From Caballeronia calidae (GTDB lineage: Bacteria > Pseudomonadota > Gammaproteobacteria > Burkholderiales > Burkholderiaceae): a stretch of 64,000 nt of DNA. The stretch spans positions 26,492 through 90,491 of the forward strand of contig NZ_FCOX02000037.1 of assembly GCF_900044055.2 (NCBI RefSeq), written 5' to 3'. The notes beneath the pieces were generated by a model. It was not told where the DNA came from. It searched no databases and saw only the letters and a list, made by a program, of their open reading frames with translations. Below, one piece after another: positions 1 to 7,620 of this stretch. Both the position numbers and the translations under genes were made by a program. The number at the start of each line of letters is the position of its first letter. The stretch's first letter is position 1.

Positions 1-650
1 ATGAGGATCCGTACATCCTCAACGGCGGACTGGACCTTCGCGGACTGGTACATCCGGTACAGAATTTTTCCCAGCCGCAGACTGTTTGAGCGTCGACTTC
101 GTTCATCCAATACCCTCATATTGATCTCGTGCGCGCTGCACGGGTCAGCCAATGTCAGCGCGGTGTCGTGAATAGCGCATCGAGTCAAAAGTGGAATGCA
201 GTGGAATGTGAATGAGCATCGTCGCCCTGTCGCTTGGAGTGACAGCGCGGTGCACTCCTTGCATTCAAGGCCGTACCTGTTGGCGCTTTGTAGCGGCAAC
301 GGCAGACTCGGGCAGCATAAGCGAGGCTGATCGGTCGAACAGACCTGCCACTCTAACCTCTGAGCTAACGACGCTGTCAAGCACGACATGAACAGAGGGT
401 AGAGCGTTCGCTCCATCAGTACTTGGCGAGGTTCACCGTAGAGCCGGTTCGTGAGGTCACAAAATTGCCCGATGCGGCAAGGAGCGGTGTGGAGCAGGGG
501 GTTGCCGCGGCGGAATACGGTGGTGACGATTTGACGAATGCGCGGACTAAAAGTCGTGTCAGCAGTTGCGGTTGCGAGGCTGAAGGCCGTTTCAGATAGT
601 CCAGCTTCATACAACGTTATCAACATGGCACGCGACTCCTTTTCCGTCAT
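1..650 (-). CDS. TniQ/TnsD-like zinc-finger protein, 3' end outside window
   Basis: Reading the minus strand from the ATG at 650 gives an open frame of 216 codons that leaves the window at base 1. The N-terminal part has the TniQ pattern of a helical segment followed by RTLYPLF (about residues 81-87). A zinc-finger pattern follows, C130-x2-C133 and later C158-x2-H161 in TRCAIHDTAL, as in the TniQ/TnsD family that selects target sites for Tn7-like and Tn5053-like transposons. The start codon overlaps the stop of the upstream ATPase gene as ATGA, which points to translational coupling. Family assignment rests on pattern, not a search. The missing C-terminus, where TnsD proteins differ most, prevents any statement on target recognition. 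Confidence 0.7.
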   Translation of the reverse strand, partial: MTEKESRAMLITLYEAGLSETAFSLATATADTTFSPRIRQIVTTVFRRGNPLLHTAPCRIGQFCDLTNRLYGEPRQVLMERTLYPLFMSCLTASLAQRLEWQVCSTDQPRLCCPSLPLPLQSANRYGLECKECTALSLQATGRRCSFTFHCIPLLTRCAIHDTALTLADPCSAHEINMRVLDERSRRSNSLRLGKILYRMYQSAKVQSAVEDVRIL

Positions 651-1870
651 TTGGGTACGGACGTGAACGGCGACGACTGGAACTCATGCAGGGGCAACCA
701 GTCTCCGAATATGCGGACGTCCGGCAGTCTTTCTCCGCGGCGCCTGCGGAACGCCGCGATTTGGTCAAGGCTGGGCTGATCCAGAACAAGTGCACGCTTT
801 CCCGAAGACGTGAGCATGTTTCGTGTGATGGTCCGGGCGTCCGAGGCAGCAGCGCTTTCGACAGCCATGCTTGTCAGCACCTTCGAAGTGAGTCCCGGAT
901 AGCCATGCGTCAATCTATGCGCAGCCTTCGGTAGCCAATTGGGCATAGGCCCTGGATACACAGTTCCTACGGTGAAAGCGTAGATCGACCCGCAAACTTG
1001 TAGCCAGAAGTCATCGGTGCAACTCTCGGACGGGCAAATCTCGAACGGTGCATTGCAGGAGAGGCCTGATCGAAGTGCAGCGAGCGCTGCGCCTGGGGTC
1101 GCCATACACAAAACCGGAATTCCAGTCATCCTGGTGAATTCTGCAATCGCGCTCCAAGTGAGTGCCGCGGCTTTTGTGATCGCCTCCGCAGCGTTAATCC
1201 GTTCGACGACTAATAGACCAAGATTCGTGACGACTGCTAGGCAGCGGACGACAACAAGAAGGTGCCGGTCACTGAATAAAGGAGTAGCCGCCAGCCGAGC
1301 ATAGTCTGTGTCCAAGGCAGCGTCGAAAGCCGCAAGGACGGCGTTAGCGAACTCGTGGACGCTCCCGTGCACGGGCCAGACGACGCGAACCAAATGTAAC
1401 TGCACGACCTCGGTTTGTCCTCCTCCGAGCGAAATTCGGTGAACCGCGGGTTCACGGCCGAACATCGCTTCAATCAGATCTGCCAGCACGCGGCGGCCCG
1501 TTCGCACCGGGGCGGCGACAAGGATACTGCGGGATGTTGCTCCTGGCACTGAACCGAATGTGATCGGGCTGTCATGACCACGGCGGTCGCGCCGAAAATG
1601 TAAGGCGCGATTTGCGGATATAGTGAAATCGCGAAAACGCGGGTTCAGGAGATCGCGGTCGAGGTAGGACGTACGTATTTGCATGAGCACCTCCTTCAAG
1701 ATCTCTTGTCGGACCATGTCAGCGATGCACGGCTCGGATCCGGACAATGCTGGTAAGTTCACAGACCCACATCGCGCCGGCTTCTGCGAAAACATATTAC
1801 TCGCGACGGCCTCTGCCTCAGCGACGTTGTGTACAAGCGGATTTGCCGCCCGTGACTCGGAATGGAACAT
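647..1870 (-). CDS. TnsC/TniB-like ATPase with degenerate Walker motifs
   Basis: A 407-residue protein with the overall plan of TnsC/TniB transposition ATPases: an HPL-like N-terminal NPLVH, a nucleotide-binding core at about 105-270, and a sensor-1-like strand IPVLCMATPGAA at about 251-262. The key residues are missing. Where GxxGxGK(S/T) is expected (about 119-128) the sequence is AAPVRTGRRV, and the Walker B position (about 217-225) reads LGLLVVERI instead of LLVIDEI. ATP hydrolysis therefore looks unlikely. The gene is coupled by ATGA overlap to a TniQ-like gene. No transposase (TnsA/TnsB/TniA) lies next to it on the visible side. It could be a domesticated or decaying transposition module. 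The start is the longest frame; Met26 or Met52 are alternatives. Confidence 0.65.
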   Translation of the reverse strand: MFHSESRAANPLVHNVAEAEAVASNMFSQKPARCGSVNLPALSGSEPCIADMVRQEILKEVLMQIRTSYLDRDLLNPRFRDFTISANRALHFRRDRRGHDSPITFGSVPGATSRSILVAAPVRTGRRVLADLIEAMFGREPAVHRISLGGGQTEVVQLHLVRVVWPVHGSVHEFANAVLAAFDAALDTDYARLAATPLFSDRHLLVVVRCLAVVTNLGLLVVERINAAEAITKAAALTWSAIAEFTRMTGIPVLCMATPGAALAALRSGLSCNAPFEICPSESCTDDFWLQVCGSIYAFTVGTVYPGPMPNWLPKAAHRLTHGYPGLTSKVLTSMAVESAAASDARTITRNMLTSSGKRALVLDQPSLDQIAAFRRRRGERLPDVRIFGDWLPLHEFQSSPFTSVPK

Positions 1871-2065
1871 CTGTCGACCTGTTTCCCCTGCGGCAACCGG
1901 TGAGTTTCCATCGCTCGTGATTCACATGCCGGCTAACGTACAAATGGGCTATGGCTTTGCGATCTGACGGTCTTCCTGAACTCTCACGAACACTCGACTC
2001 CGTGGCATGAAACGACCTTGCTCATGCGGATTGCGCGGAGTTAGTCGTTTACTACGAGGCTGGTG

Positions 2066-2560
2066 TTACGATTGTTGAGCTTGCGTGGCTCCGAGGAGAT
2101 GTGTGAGGCGTGTCGTCACGACACCCACATGGCGGCAACTCGCAGGAGGGACCCATATTGATCGGTCTCCGTACTCGTCGGGAATCGCACTGCGTGAAGC
2201 ATCAATAATCGTTACCTTGGAAGGCGCGCGTCGCTTGATGTCTGCTCGAAGCATGTCCGCACGACCGTGGTATGCGATGAAATGCCTGTGGAGTCGATTT
2301 CCGGGTATGGTTGCACCGACTGTTCGGTGGGCAATCGAATCCGGCAATAGAGCGATAAGTGACCGAAAGCCGTAATCGTTAACTAGCCAGGTGTTAAGTA
2401 CGATCGACAGGTCATGCTGTCTCGCGACGAGGTCCGAAATCGGATGAAGCAGAGGAAGAGGTTGAGCCGAGAGAATTGACCGGGGCCGATGCTGGCCGCA
2501 GCTTCGCCCATAGATACGAAGCACTACCCCCTCGATTCCGAGGTAGAGAAATGAGGCCAT
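2066..2560 (-). CDS. HAD-like domain protein lacking catalytic aspartates
   Basis: The 164-residue protein starts at 2560, preceded by TTGGAGAA at a good distance; an in-frame start 39 bases upstream has no such site. It resembles the HAD domain found in Swiss-Army-Knife RNA-repair-type and stand-alone Burkholderia proteins: a first strand LYLGIEGV at residues 6-12, a middle W-L-x-x-D-YGF-x-x-L-x-x-LLP segment, and a late IDAS strand. In active HAD enzymes the first motif is DxDG. Here the two aspartates are Gly8 and Glu10, so phosphotransfer chemistry is not expected. Family assignment is moderate. It reads in the same direction as the ATPase gene but is 195 bp away. Confidence 0.5.
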   Translation of the reverse strand: MASFLYLGIEGVVLRIYGRSCGQHRPRSILSAQPLPLLHPISDLVARQHDLSIVLNTWLVNDYGFRSLIALLPDSIAHRTVGATIPGNRLHRHFIAYHGRADMLRADIKRRAPSKVTIIDASRSAIPDEYGDRSIWVPPASCRHVGVVTTRLTHLLGATQAQQS

Positions 2561-2711
2561 GACGTGATTCTCCAAAACTGCCCATTCAGCGCGAACCAAG
2601 GATCACGATGGGGCGAGGAATCACTGTCTCAACTGTCTGTAATTTTACTTTTGAGCGAGAGAACTGGCGTGCGTTTACACACGAAACACAACATACCAAC
2701 CAGAGTACTAC

Positions 2712-3251
2712 ATGCGAGCGCGAAATCAAGGCGTGCGTGATGAGCAGATCGAGGCTGCATGGGCCGGCCTCGTTTCGAGGGCGACGCGAGTTGCGTTGGC
2801 TCGGCAAGATCTCAGCTACGCCGAACTCGCATCGAGACTCTCGGCGCTTGGACTGACCGAGTCCGCTCGCTCTGTTGAAGGAAAAGTTCAGAGGGGACGG
2901 TTTCGCTTTTCTTTCTTCTTGCAAGCTGTGTACGCCTCTGGCGCGACATACCCCCTTTCTTGGGCACCGGTGATGTCATCGACAGCGTCCTGGCCCGAGC
3001 GCGCAACCTCGCTACTCCACGCCGAACTAGGTGCGCAGCCGTGGTTGGACTGGCCCAAAGTTGCTCGCCGTCTGGAAGAAATCGGTATCTGGATCGATGC
3101 GGATGACCTTGAGACGCAGGTCGGAGAAGGCACCTTCTCCACTACGCTTTTCTTTCAGTGTGCAACTGTCTGCCGTTTCGATGGAGTCCAGCTTTATCTG
3201 GACAGTTCCTATGTCAATGCCATCGCTCGTGACGGGGCGTCGGCAAGCTAA
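2712..3251 (+). CDS. Protein with two tandem DUF6471 domains
   Basis: A 179-residue protein with two copies of the same about 65-residue module. Each starts with a helix, then an L-S/D-x-x-x-L/V-A-x-R-L-x-x-x-G pattern (SYAELASRLSALGL near 35-48 and DWPKVARRLEEIGI near 112-125), and ends in a G-R/T-F-x-F/T-x-x-F-F-x-Q segment. This is the DUF6471 pattern, a small helix-turn-helix-like fold common in Burkholderia and other proteobacteria and of unknown function. Single-domain proteins are usual, so the tandem form is worth noting. It is the first of a run of small plus-strand genes. DNA binding is inference from the HTH-like layout only. Confidence 0.6.
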   Translation: MRARNQGVRDEQIEAAWAGLVSRATRVALARQDLSYAELASRLSALGLTESARSVEGKVQRGRFRFSFFLQAVYASGATYPLSWAPVMSSTASWPERATSLLHAELGAQPWLDWPKVARRLEEIGIWIDADDLETQVGEGTFSTTLFFQCATVCRFDGVQLYLDSSYVNAIARDGASAS

Positions 3252-3335
3252 AGGAAGAGGATGAAATTGTCTTGATGTTTTTCGCTGTTCCGCTAGACTC
3301 GACATTGCGATACGACGTGCGGAACCGCACGCCAA

Positions 3336-3773
3336 GTGGTCGGCAAAAAGTCGAATAAATGTCGTCTGACCGAAGCTCTCCGGAAAGCCCGCTGGAATGC
3401 GCGCGCGTCCGGAGTCACCGCTACCCGGAAAGCGGCTATGCCGAACGTAACCCCCCGATTTGCGGGCAACCGATTTGAGGTTCGACTTGTCAATTGGCGC
3501 GTCATGTTGGTGTACCCCGACAACACACGTCATGTCGTCGGTATCGACGCACGAGAAAGCACAGGCCGAGTTAGCTCCGCAATCAAAGACTTTGATCCCA
3601 AGACTGGACGCGTGAACACATATTCGCGGCGGGTGTACGTTCTCGTGGGCTCAAGCAGACATGACGCAAAAGCCCAGTGCGTCTGGAATCAATGGTGCTC
3701 GGTCAACGGCGTGTCAGGTTGCAAAGAAATAACTGACACCTTTTGCGGACTAAGTCGCTATGACAACCCCTGA
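3336..3773 (+). CDS. Hypothetical protein
   Basis: An open frame of 145 codons from GTG 3336. Met35 at 3438 is an alternative start, and neither has a strong ribosome binding site. The C-terminal half (SRRVYVLVG followed by a region with W and C residues) resembles small uncharacterised Burkholderia proteins, but I cannot name a family with certainty. No signal peptide or membrane segment is seen. Its last 14 bases overlap the next gene, which supports it being a real member of the plus-strand run. Confidence 0.4.
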   Translation: MVGKKSNKCRLTEALRKARWNARASGVTATRKAAMPNVTPRFAGNRFEVRLVNWRVMLVYPDNTRHVVGIDARESTGRVSSAIKDFDPKTGRVNTYSRRVYVLVGSSRHDAKAQCVWNQWCSVNGVSGCKEITDTFCGLSRYDNP

Positions 3774-3981
3774 GGAACGAACGCGAGCGATTCTTGGAGG
3801 ACGTGAACTATTGGCGACTCTGGCTCAGGGACGCGGCTCCTATTCGCCAGATCTTGTCCGGACCTTAGCAATGACATTACTGAGGCACTATCCGCTCGAC
3901 GTTGATATTGACGTCATGGCCGCGGCGTTACCTCATTTGTGGGCCGAATCGGCGAAGGCTCGCCGCAGGCCGATTCACTAG
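3760..3981 (+). CDS. BPSL0761-like small protein
   Basis: A 73-residue protein beginning MTTPEERTRAILGGRELL, the typical opening of a small family annotated in Burkholderia as BPSL0761. The family has no known function. The pattern is a short alpha-helical protein with a conserved ALLRHYP-like stretch (here LLRHYPLD). It overlaps the end of the preceding gene by 14 bases. Related genes often sit in accessory regions of Burkholderia genomes, which matches the location beside the TnsC/TniQ-like pair. Confidence 0.55.
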   Translation: MTTPEERTRAILGGRELLATLAQGRGSYSPDLVRTLAMTLLRHYPLDVDIDVMAAALPHLWAESAKARRRPIH

Positions 3982-4587
3982 CTAACGCCGTTCCGTCGTT
4001 CTTTAGTTTATCGGAACATTCGACAGTGGAGCGCTCGCGGCGCAACAACGGGTGATAAACCGTAACGAACTGAACGGAACGCGCTCGTAAATTGGGTGAG
4101 GCCTCGCCGCCTCGGAAACACGACGGCGTCGGCTTCGACCGCGCAGCAGAGAAGGAATCTTGATGTCGAGTCTGCGCGTAACAATCACGACATGCCTCAG
4201 TTCGACGACGTACAGATGTAGCCTTCGATCCGATCGCTACTTTGAAAGCATTCGTTGCAATCGCTCGACCGAACCTCTGGGCAGCGCTGGCGAAATGGCA
4301 AGGCGGCGACAGTATGGATGATAAGGGCAGCCAAGGGTGGCGCGGCTTGCTGCGACGAAAGAGCGGGGTAGCCGGAGAGCGGGTCGCCCGCCGTTCGAGA
4401 TTGCGATTGCGATTGCGGTCGCGGGGTCGCTTGCGGTCTCTCTGCTCGGGCGCGTCGGTCCACCGCCGGTCCCTGGCCGCGCTTTCGCGGGTGGATCTCG
4501 CCTGATTTCGCACCGAGTTCCGTCGGCGAAGGCCACCCGAAATTTTGCGAGAGGCTGGTAGGAGGCGAACCATGGGGAGAAACGACA
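3982..4587. other. 606-bp stretch without a convincing gene
   Basis: Several overlapping frames are open here on both strands, but their translations are arginine-rich and of low complexity, as expected for chance frames in G+C-rich DNA. A short tandem hexamer, GATTGC three times, occurs near 4399-4416. Nothing else was recognised. Confidence 0.4.
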
Positions 4588-5262
4588 ATGCCACGGTCTG
4601 CAGGCGTTACCAACGACGTTTCAACAATCGTCGAGGCTCGGATGCAACACCTGTTTCGCCGCGCGGCAGTGGCAGTAGTTTTGTTTGACCTAAGGGCAGC
4701 CGAAGCGCTTCTGAAACTTCCGGACGCAGAGCTCGGGCGACTGTTCAAGATCAGTCTGGCTCGAGTTATGGGCGTCGCCACAGTCTTAAACCTGGACCGT
4801 CGTTCAGTACGTGGCCAAGGCGCGCAACTATCGAGCAAAATTAAACGCCGTGCAGTCCGCCGAATGTCGCCGCGAAAGGCCTTAGTCGCTGAAGGCAAGT
4901 TGCTGCGCGCAGAAATCCTATGCGACGCTTGGGGCATCACAGAGCAGAGGCTGAACAAACGCGTCTCCGCAGGACGCGTCTTCAGCGTTGAAGTGGAGGC
5001 CGAACAATACTACCCGGCTTTTTTTCTTGCAAACGAGCTCGACCGCAAGGATCTAGCGAAGGTCGTGCGGCGGCTTGACGGTTTAACCGGGTGGAGCAAG
5101 TGGCGCTTCTTCACGGAGCCGATGGAGCCGCTTGGCGGTTTGACGCCGCTTCAGGCAATTTTACGCGGCGACGTGAAGCGGGTCTTGCGCACGGCAAAAG
5201 CCGCCGCGAAGCAGTCCCAAAAGCTGGAGAAAGGCAACACACTGGGCACGAAAAGATCATGA
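4588..5262 (+). CDS. Xre/MbcA/ParS-like (DUF2384-type C-terminus) protein
   Basis: A 224-residue protein. The middle (about 110-150) reads like a small DNA-binding segment followed by GRVFSVEVEAEQYYPAFFL. The C-terminus has the pattern W-S-K-W-x-F-F-x-x-P-x-x-x-L-x-G-x-T-P-L-x-A-I-L-x-G (about 167-195), which is the layout of the Xre/MbcA/ParS toxin-binding domain of type II antitoxins. In this longer form the proteins are usually stand-alone and uncharacterised. No RES-domain toxin gene follows. The next gene begins inside its stop codon (ATGA, 5259-5262) and encodes a small membrane protein, so the two are probably cotranslated. A toxin-antitoxin role is not supported by the neighbour. Confidence 0.5.
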   Translation: MPRSAGVTNDVSTIVEARMQHLFRRAAVAVVLFDLRAAEALLKLPDAELGRLFKISLARVMGVATVLNLDRRSVRGQGAQLSSKIKRRAVRRMSPRKALVAEGKLLRAEILCDAWGITEQRLNKRVSAGRVFSVEVEAEQYYPAFFLANELDRKDLAKVVRRLDGLTGWSKWRFFTEPMEPLGGLTPLQAILRGDVKRVLRTAKAAAKQSQKLEKGNTLGTKRS

Positions 5263-5654
5263 AGTTCGTAGAGCAGGTTTGGACGTTCGCATTGATGTAT
5301 CCGGCGCTGCTGATCGTCCCCGCGATTGGATTCGTACTCAGCTTGGTGGTAGTGCGCATCAAGACGCGATATGTCAACGAGGGCGTTTTGTTCTGTTGGT
5401 CACCCAGCGCGCGGCGCGAGAGTGAAAGAACGAGCGCAACTGAGGAGGGAGATATGCCTACGGAGAACGAGTTCGATCCTACGATAGCTCTCGAGAAGAT
5501 TCATGACCTAGCCGTGGCGGAGGGTGACCTAGGATACGAATATTGGTATGCAGTCGGCAATCTTCTGAAGAGGGCGAACGTTATGCAAGCGCAGATCGAT
5601 TCGCTCAGCAGGGAGCTTGAACGGTGCCGGGAGAGGCTCGATAAAGCGAAGTGA
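5259..5654 (+). CDS. Small membrane protein, possibly two overlapping products
   Basis: Starting at ATG 5259, which overlaps the upstream stop as ATGA, the frame encodes 131 residues. One hydrophobic segment at about 9-31 (FALMYPALLIVPAIGFVLSL) is followed by a polar linker and an acidic, helical C-terminus ending in a probable coiled coil. Inside the same frame, ATG 5454 is preceded by a strong Shine-Dalgarno sequence (GAGGAGGGA) and would give a soluble 66-residue protein, MPTENEFDPT onward. Either the gene makes a full-length membrane protein or the shorter form is the main product. No family recognised. Confidence 0.45.
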   Translation: MKFVEQVWTFALMYPALLIVPAIGFVLSLVVVRIKTRYVNEGVLFCWSPSARRESERTSATEEGDMPTENEFDPTIALEKIHDLAVAEGDLGYEYWYAVGNLLKRANVMQAQIDSLSRELERCRERLDKAK

Positions 5655-6067
5655 GAGGAATTTGGACGAGCCGACACGACTATTGCAGTACGTGTATTTC
5701 AGCAGAGAATTACTGTGCAATCGTTGGCGGCGAGGAGACATCGTGCAAGGAAGGAAGCAGAGGCCGCGTCTCTTCCAAGTATCACCGCCAATGAGAAGAG
5801 ATATGTTTCCTGTTGCGAACAAGGCAGAGACGACGCGGAAAACGTCATACGATCTTACTCAAACGTCGACTGAGCACTGGACCACCCGGCGAAAGTGCCG
5901 CCTCTAGGGAGGTTCACGAAGTTCGATTGCCCGATGCACGCGAGAGTGCATCTCCACTACCTGCGTCCTCCACAGATACTCCAAATAGCCCAAAATCTTA
6001 GCGCGTCATTTCGATAGAGGTCACGTACGAAGGACTCGCGTCGAATTGACTCGAAAAGGCTTCGGTT
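5655..6067. other. 413-bp intergenic stretch, nothing recognised
   Basis: The stretch lies between the convergent small membrane gene and the efflux gene. Open frames that cross it overlap upstream genes and have no plausible start signal. No clear terminator hairpin with a T-run was seen. Confidence 0.4.
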
Positions 6068-7282
6068 TCACGGAGTATCATCTGCATACTGATCGGTTGA
6101 CCGCCGGCATGCCCGATCCCAACTCTGGGCGAGACGAAAGCCGGCCATCCCGAGCACCGTCGCGATTGTCAAGACGACCGCCGCAGACAATGCCGGGTTT
6201 TGGCCAAGTCCAGCCGTGTAAGTGCACAGTGCGCCTACTACCATTTGCGTGAATCCGTAAAGTCCCGCAGCTGCTCCGACGACAGCCGAGTTGGTGCTAA
6301 GCGCCTTCGTCAATGCCAAAGGTCCTGCAATCCCCACTCCGACGGCGAACAAGAACATTAACCCAATCGCCGAAAATATCGTTACGTTTCCAATCAATAC
6401 ATTTAGCATGAACGCGAACGCTGCAAAAAACCCCAATGCGCTTCCAATCATCAACATCCGGTCAAGTGATACCTTTCGAATCAAGTGGCGAGCGCAAGTA
6501 TTGCCCAGTGACACACCCACAATGACCAACCCGAGATAAATTCCAACTTCGTGCGGAGGACGATGCAACTGCGTCGAGACGATGAAGGGTGAAGCCGCGA
6601 TAAACGCATAGATCGAGGTCGTCGCGCAGCCACCTCCAAGTGTCAGGCCAACGTAGGAAGGTGAGCGCAAGAGCAACATGTAGTCGTGCGTCAGCGCCGA
6701 AAGCTTAACTGTGCCTGTTGGCCGAGCGGTCTCCGGAAGCAAGCGATACGTAAAGAACAACGTGACACCGCCCAGCGCGGCAAGCAGCACAAAAATTGAA
6801 CGCCACCCACATGTCGCGGCAAGCGCGGATCCCAGCAGCGGCGCTAAGCCAGGTCCAACCGTCATCATGAGGTTCAGAAGGGCAAGCTGACCCGCGGCTT
6901 CATCTGTTTGCGCCGAATCTCGCACGATGGCGCGCCCTAGTGCTAATCCCGCACCACCTCCCAAAGCCTGGAAAAGGCGCGCAACAAGGAGCGTGTGAAG
7001 CCCTGACGCGATCGCGGAAGCTAGGCCTGCGATGGTGTAGAGCGCGAGCCCGAGGATCAGCAAGGGCCGCCTTCCAATGCTGTCGGACAGCGGCCCATAG
7101 ACGAGTTGTCCGATGGCAAGCCCTGCGATATATACACTGATCGTCCATTGCATTGCACCGCTGCCCGCACTGAAAGTGCGGGCAGCATCTGGCAGGGCGG
7201 GAACAAACATATGCATTGCCAATGTGCCACTGATCGTGATCAGGACCAGCAGCCATAAAGGTGCTCTCATCCTCGACTTCAT
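6068..7282 (-). CDS. Bcr/CflA-type MFS drug efflux transporter
   Basis: A 404-residue inner-membrane protein with 12 predicted membrane helices, of the drug:H+ antiporter DHA1 Bcr/CflA group. The early helix has the PALP motif in FVPALPDAA. Loop 2-3 carries GPLSDSIGRRPLL, the MFS G-x-x-x-D-x-x-G-R-R-P signature. The antiporter motif C region is in GGGAGLALGRAIVRD and the following PGLAPLLGS. Family members export drugs such as bicyclomycin and sulfonamides, or dipeptides and cysteine; the substrate here is unknown. It stands alone, without a linked regulator. Confidence 0.85.
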   Translation of the reverse strand: MKSRMRAPLWLLVLITISGTLAMHMFVPALPDAARTFSAGSGAMQWTISVYIAGLAIGQLVYGPLSDSIGRRPLLILGLALYTIAGLASAIASGLHTLLVARLFQALGGGAGLALGRAIVRDSAQTDEAAGQLALLNLMMTVGPGLAPLLGSALAATCGWRSIFVLLAALGGVTLFFTYRLLPETARPTGTVKLSALTHDYMLLLRSPSYVGLTLGGGCATTSIYAFIAASPFIVSTQLHRPPHEVGIYLGLVIVGVSLGNTCARHLIRKVSLDRMLMIGSALGFFAAFAFMLNVLIGNVTIFSAIGLMFLFAVGVGIAGPLALTKALSTNSAVVGAAAGLYGFTQMVVGALCTYTAGLGQNPALSAAVVLTIATVLGMAGFRLAQSWDRACRRSTDQYADDTP

Positions 7283-7620
7283 TCAAGACGCTTTTCCTCG
7301 ACCCAATTAAGGATCTATGCCACGTGTCGAACGCACTGCGTCCCATTGCCGATTCTGGGTTCGGCGAAAATGCGAGGGGATTTCGGCGCAACGAACAGTC
7401 ACTTGATCAACTTCGAGTTCTTGTTGTGCTTCGCGCGACTCACCGTCCTGCCACGTCGTGATGTCACGTTGACCAATTTGGCCGAAGGTTGCTTCGTCTT
7501 TGCCTCGTGCTGTCGGTGCGCATTTGCGTGGTCACTGCCAGTGCATTTACCTAAATAACAAGGATCGCTGAAATCCGACTGCGAAGAAAAACGCGCCCCG
7601 TCTCTCCTTTGCTTCTATCG
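7283..7620. other. 338-bp intergenic stretch, nothing recognised
   Basis: This is the upstream region of the efflux gene (minus strand) and the downstream region of the MHS transporter gene. No operator of the shared type described below, no small gene and no clear terminator were seen. Confidence 0.4.

Noticed and set aside
4399..4416. Hexamer repeat GATTGC three times as a CRISPR-like or regulatory repeat.
   Set aside because: Too short and without spacers; likely a chance microsatellite.
4588..5654. A toxin-antitoxin system from the Xre/MbcA-like protein and its coupled partner.
   Set aside because: The partner is a small membrane/coiled-coil protein without RES-domain or other toxin features.
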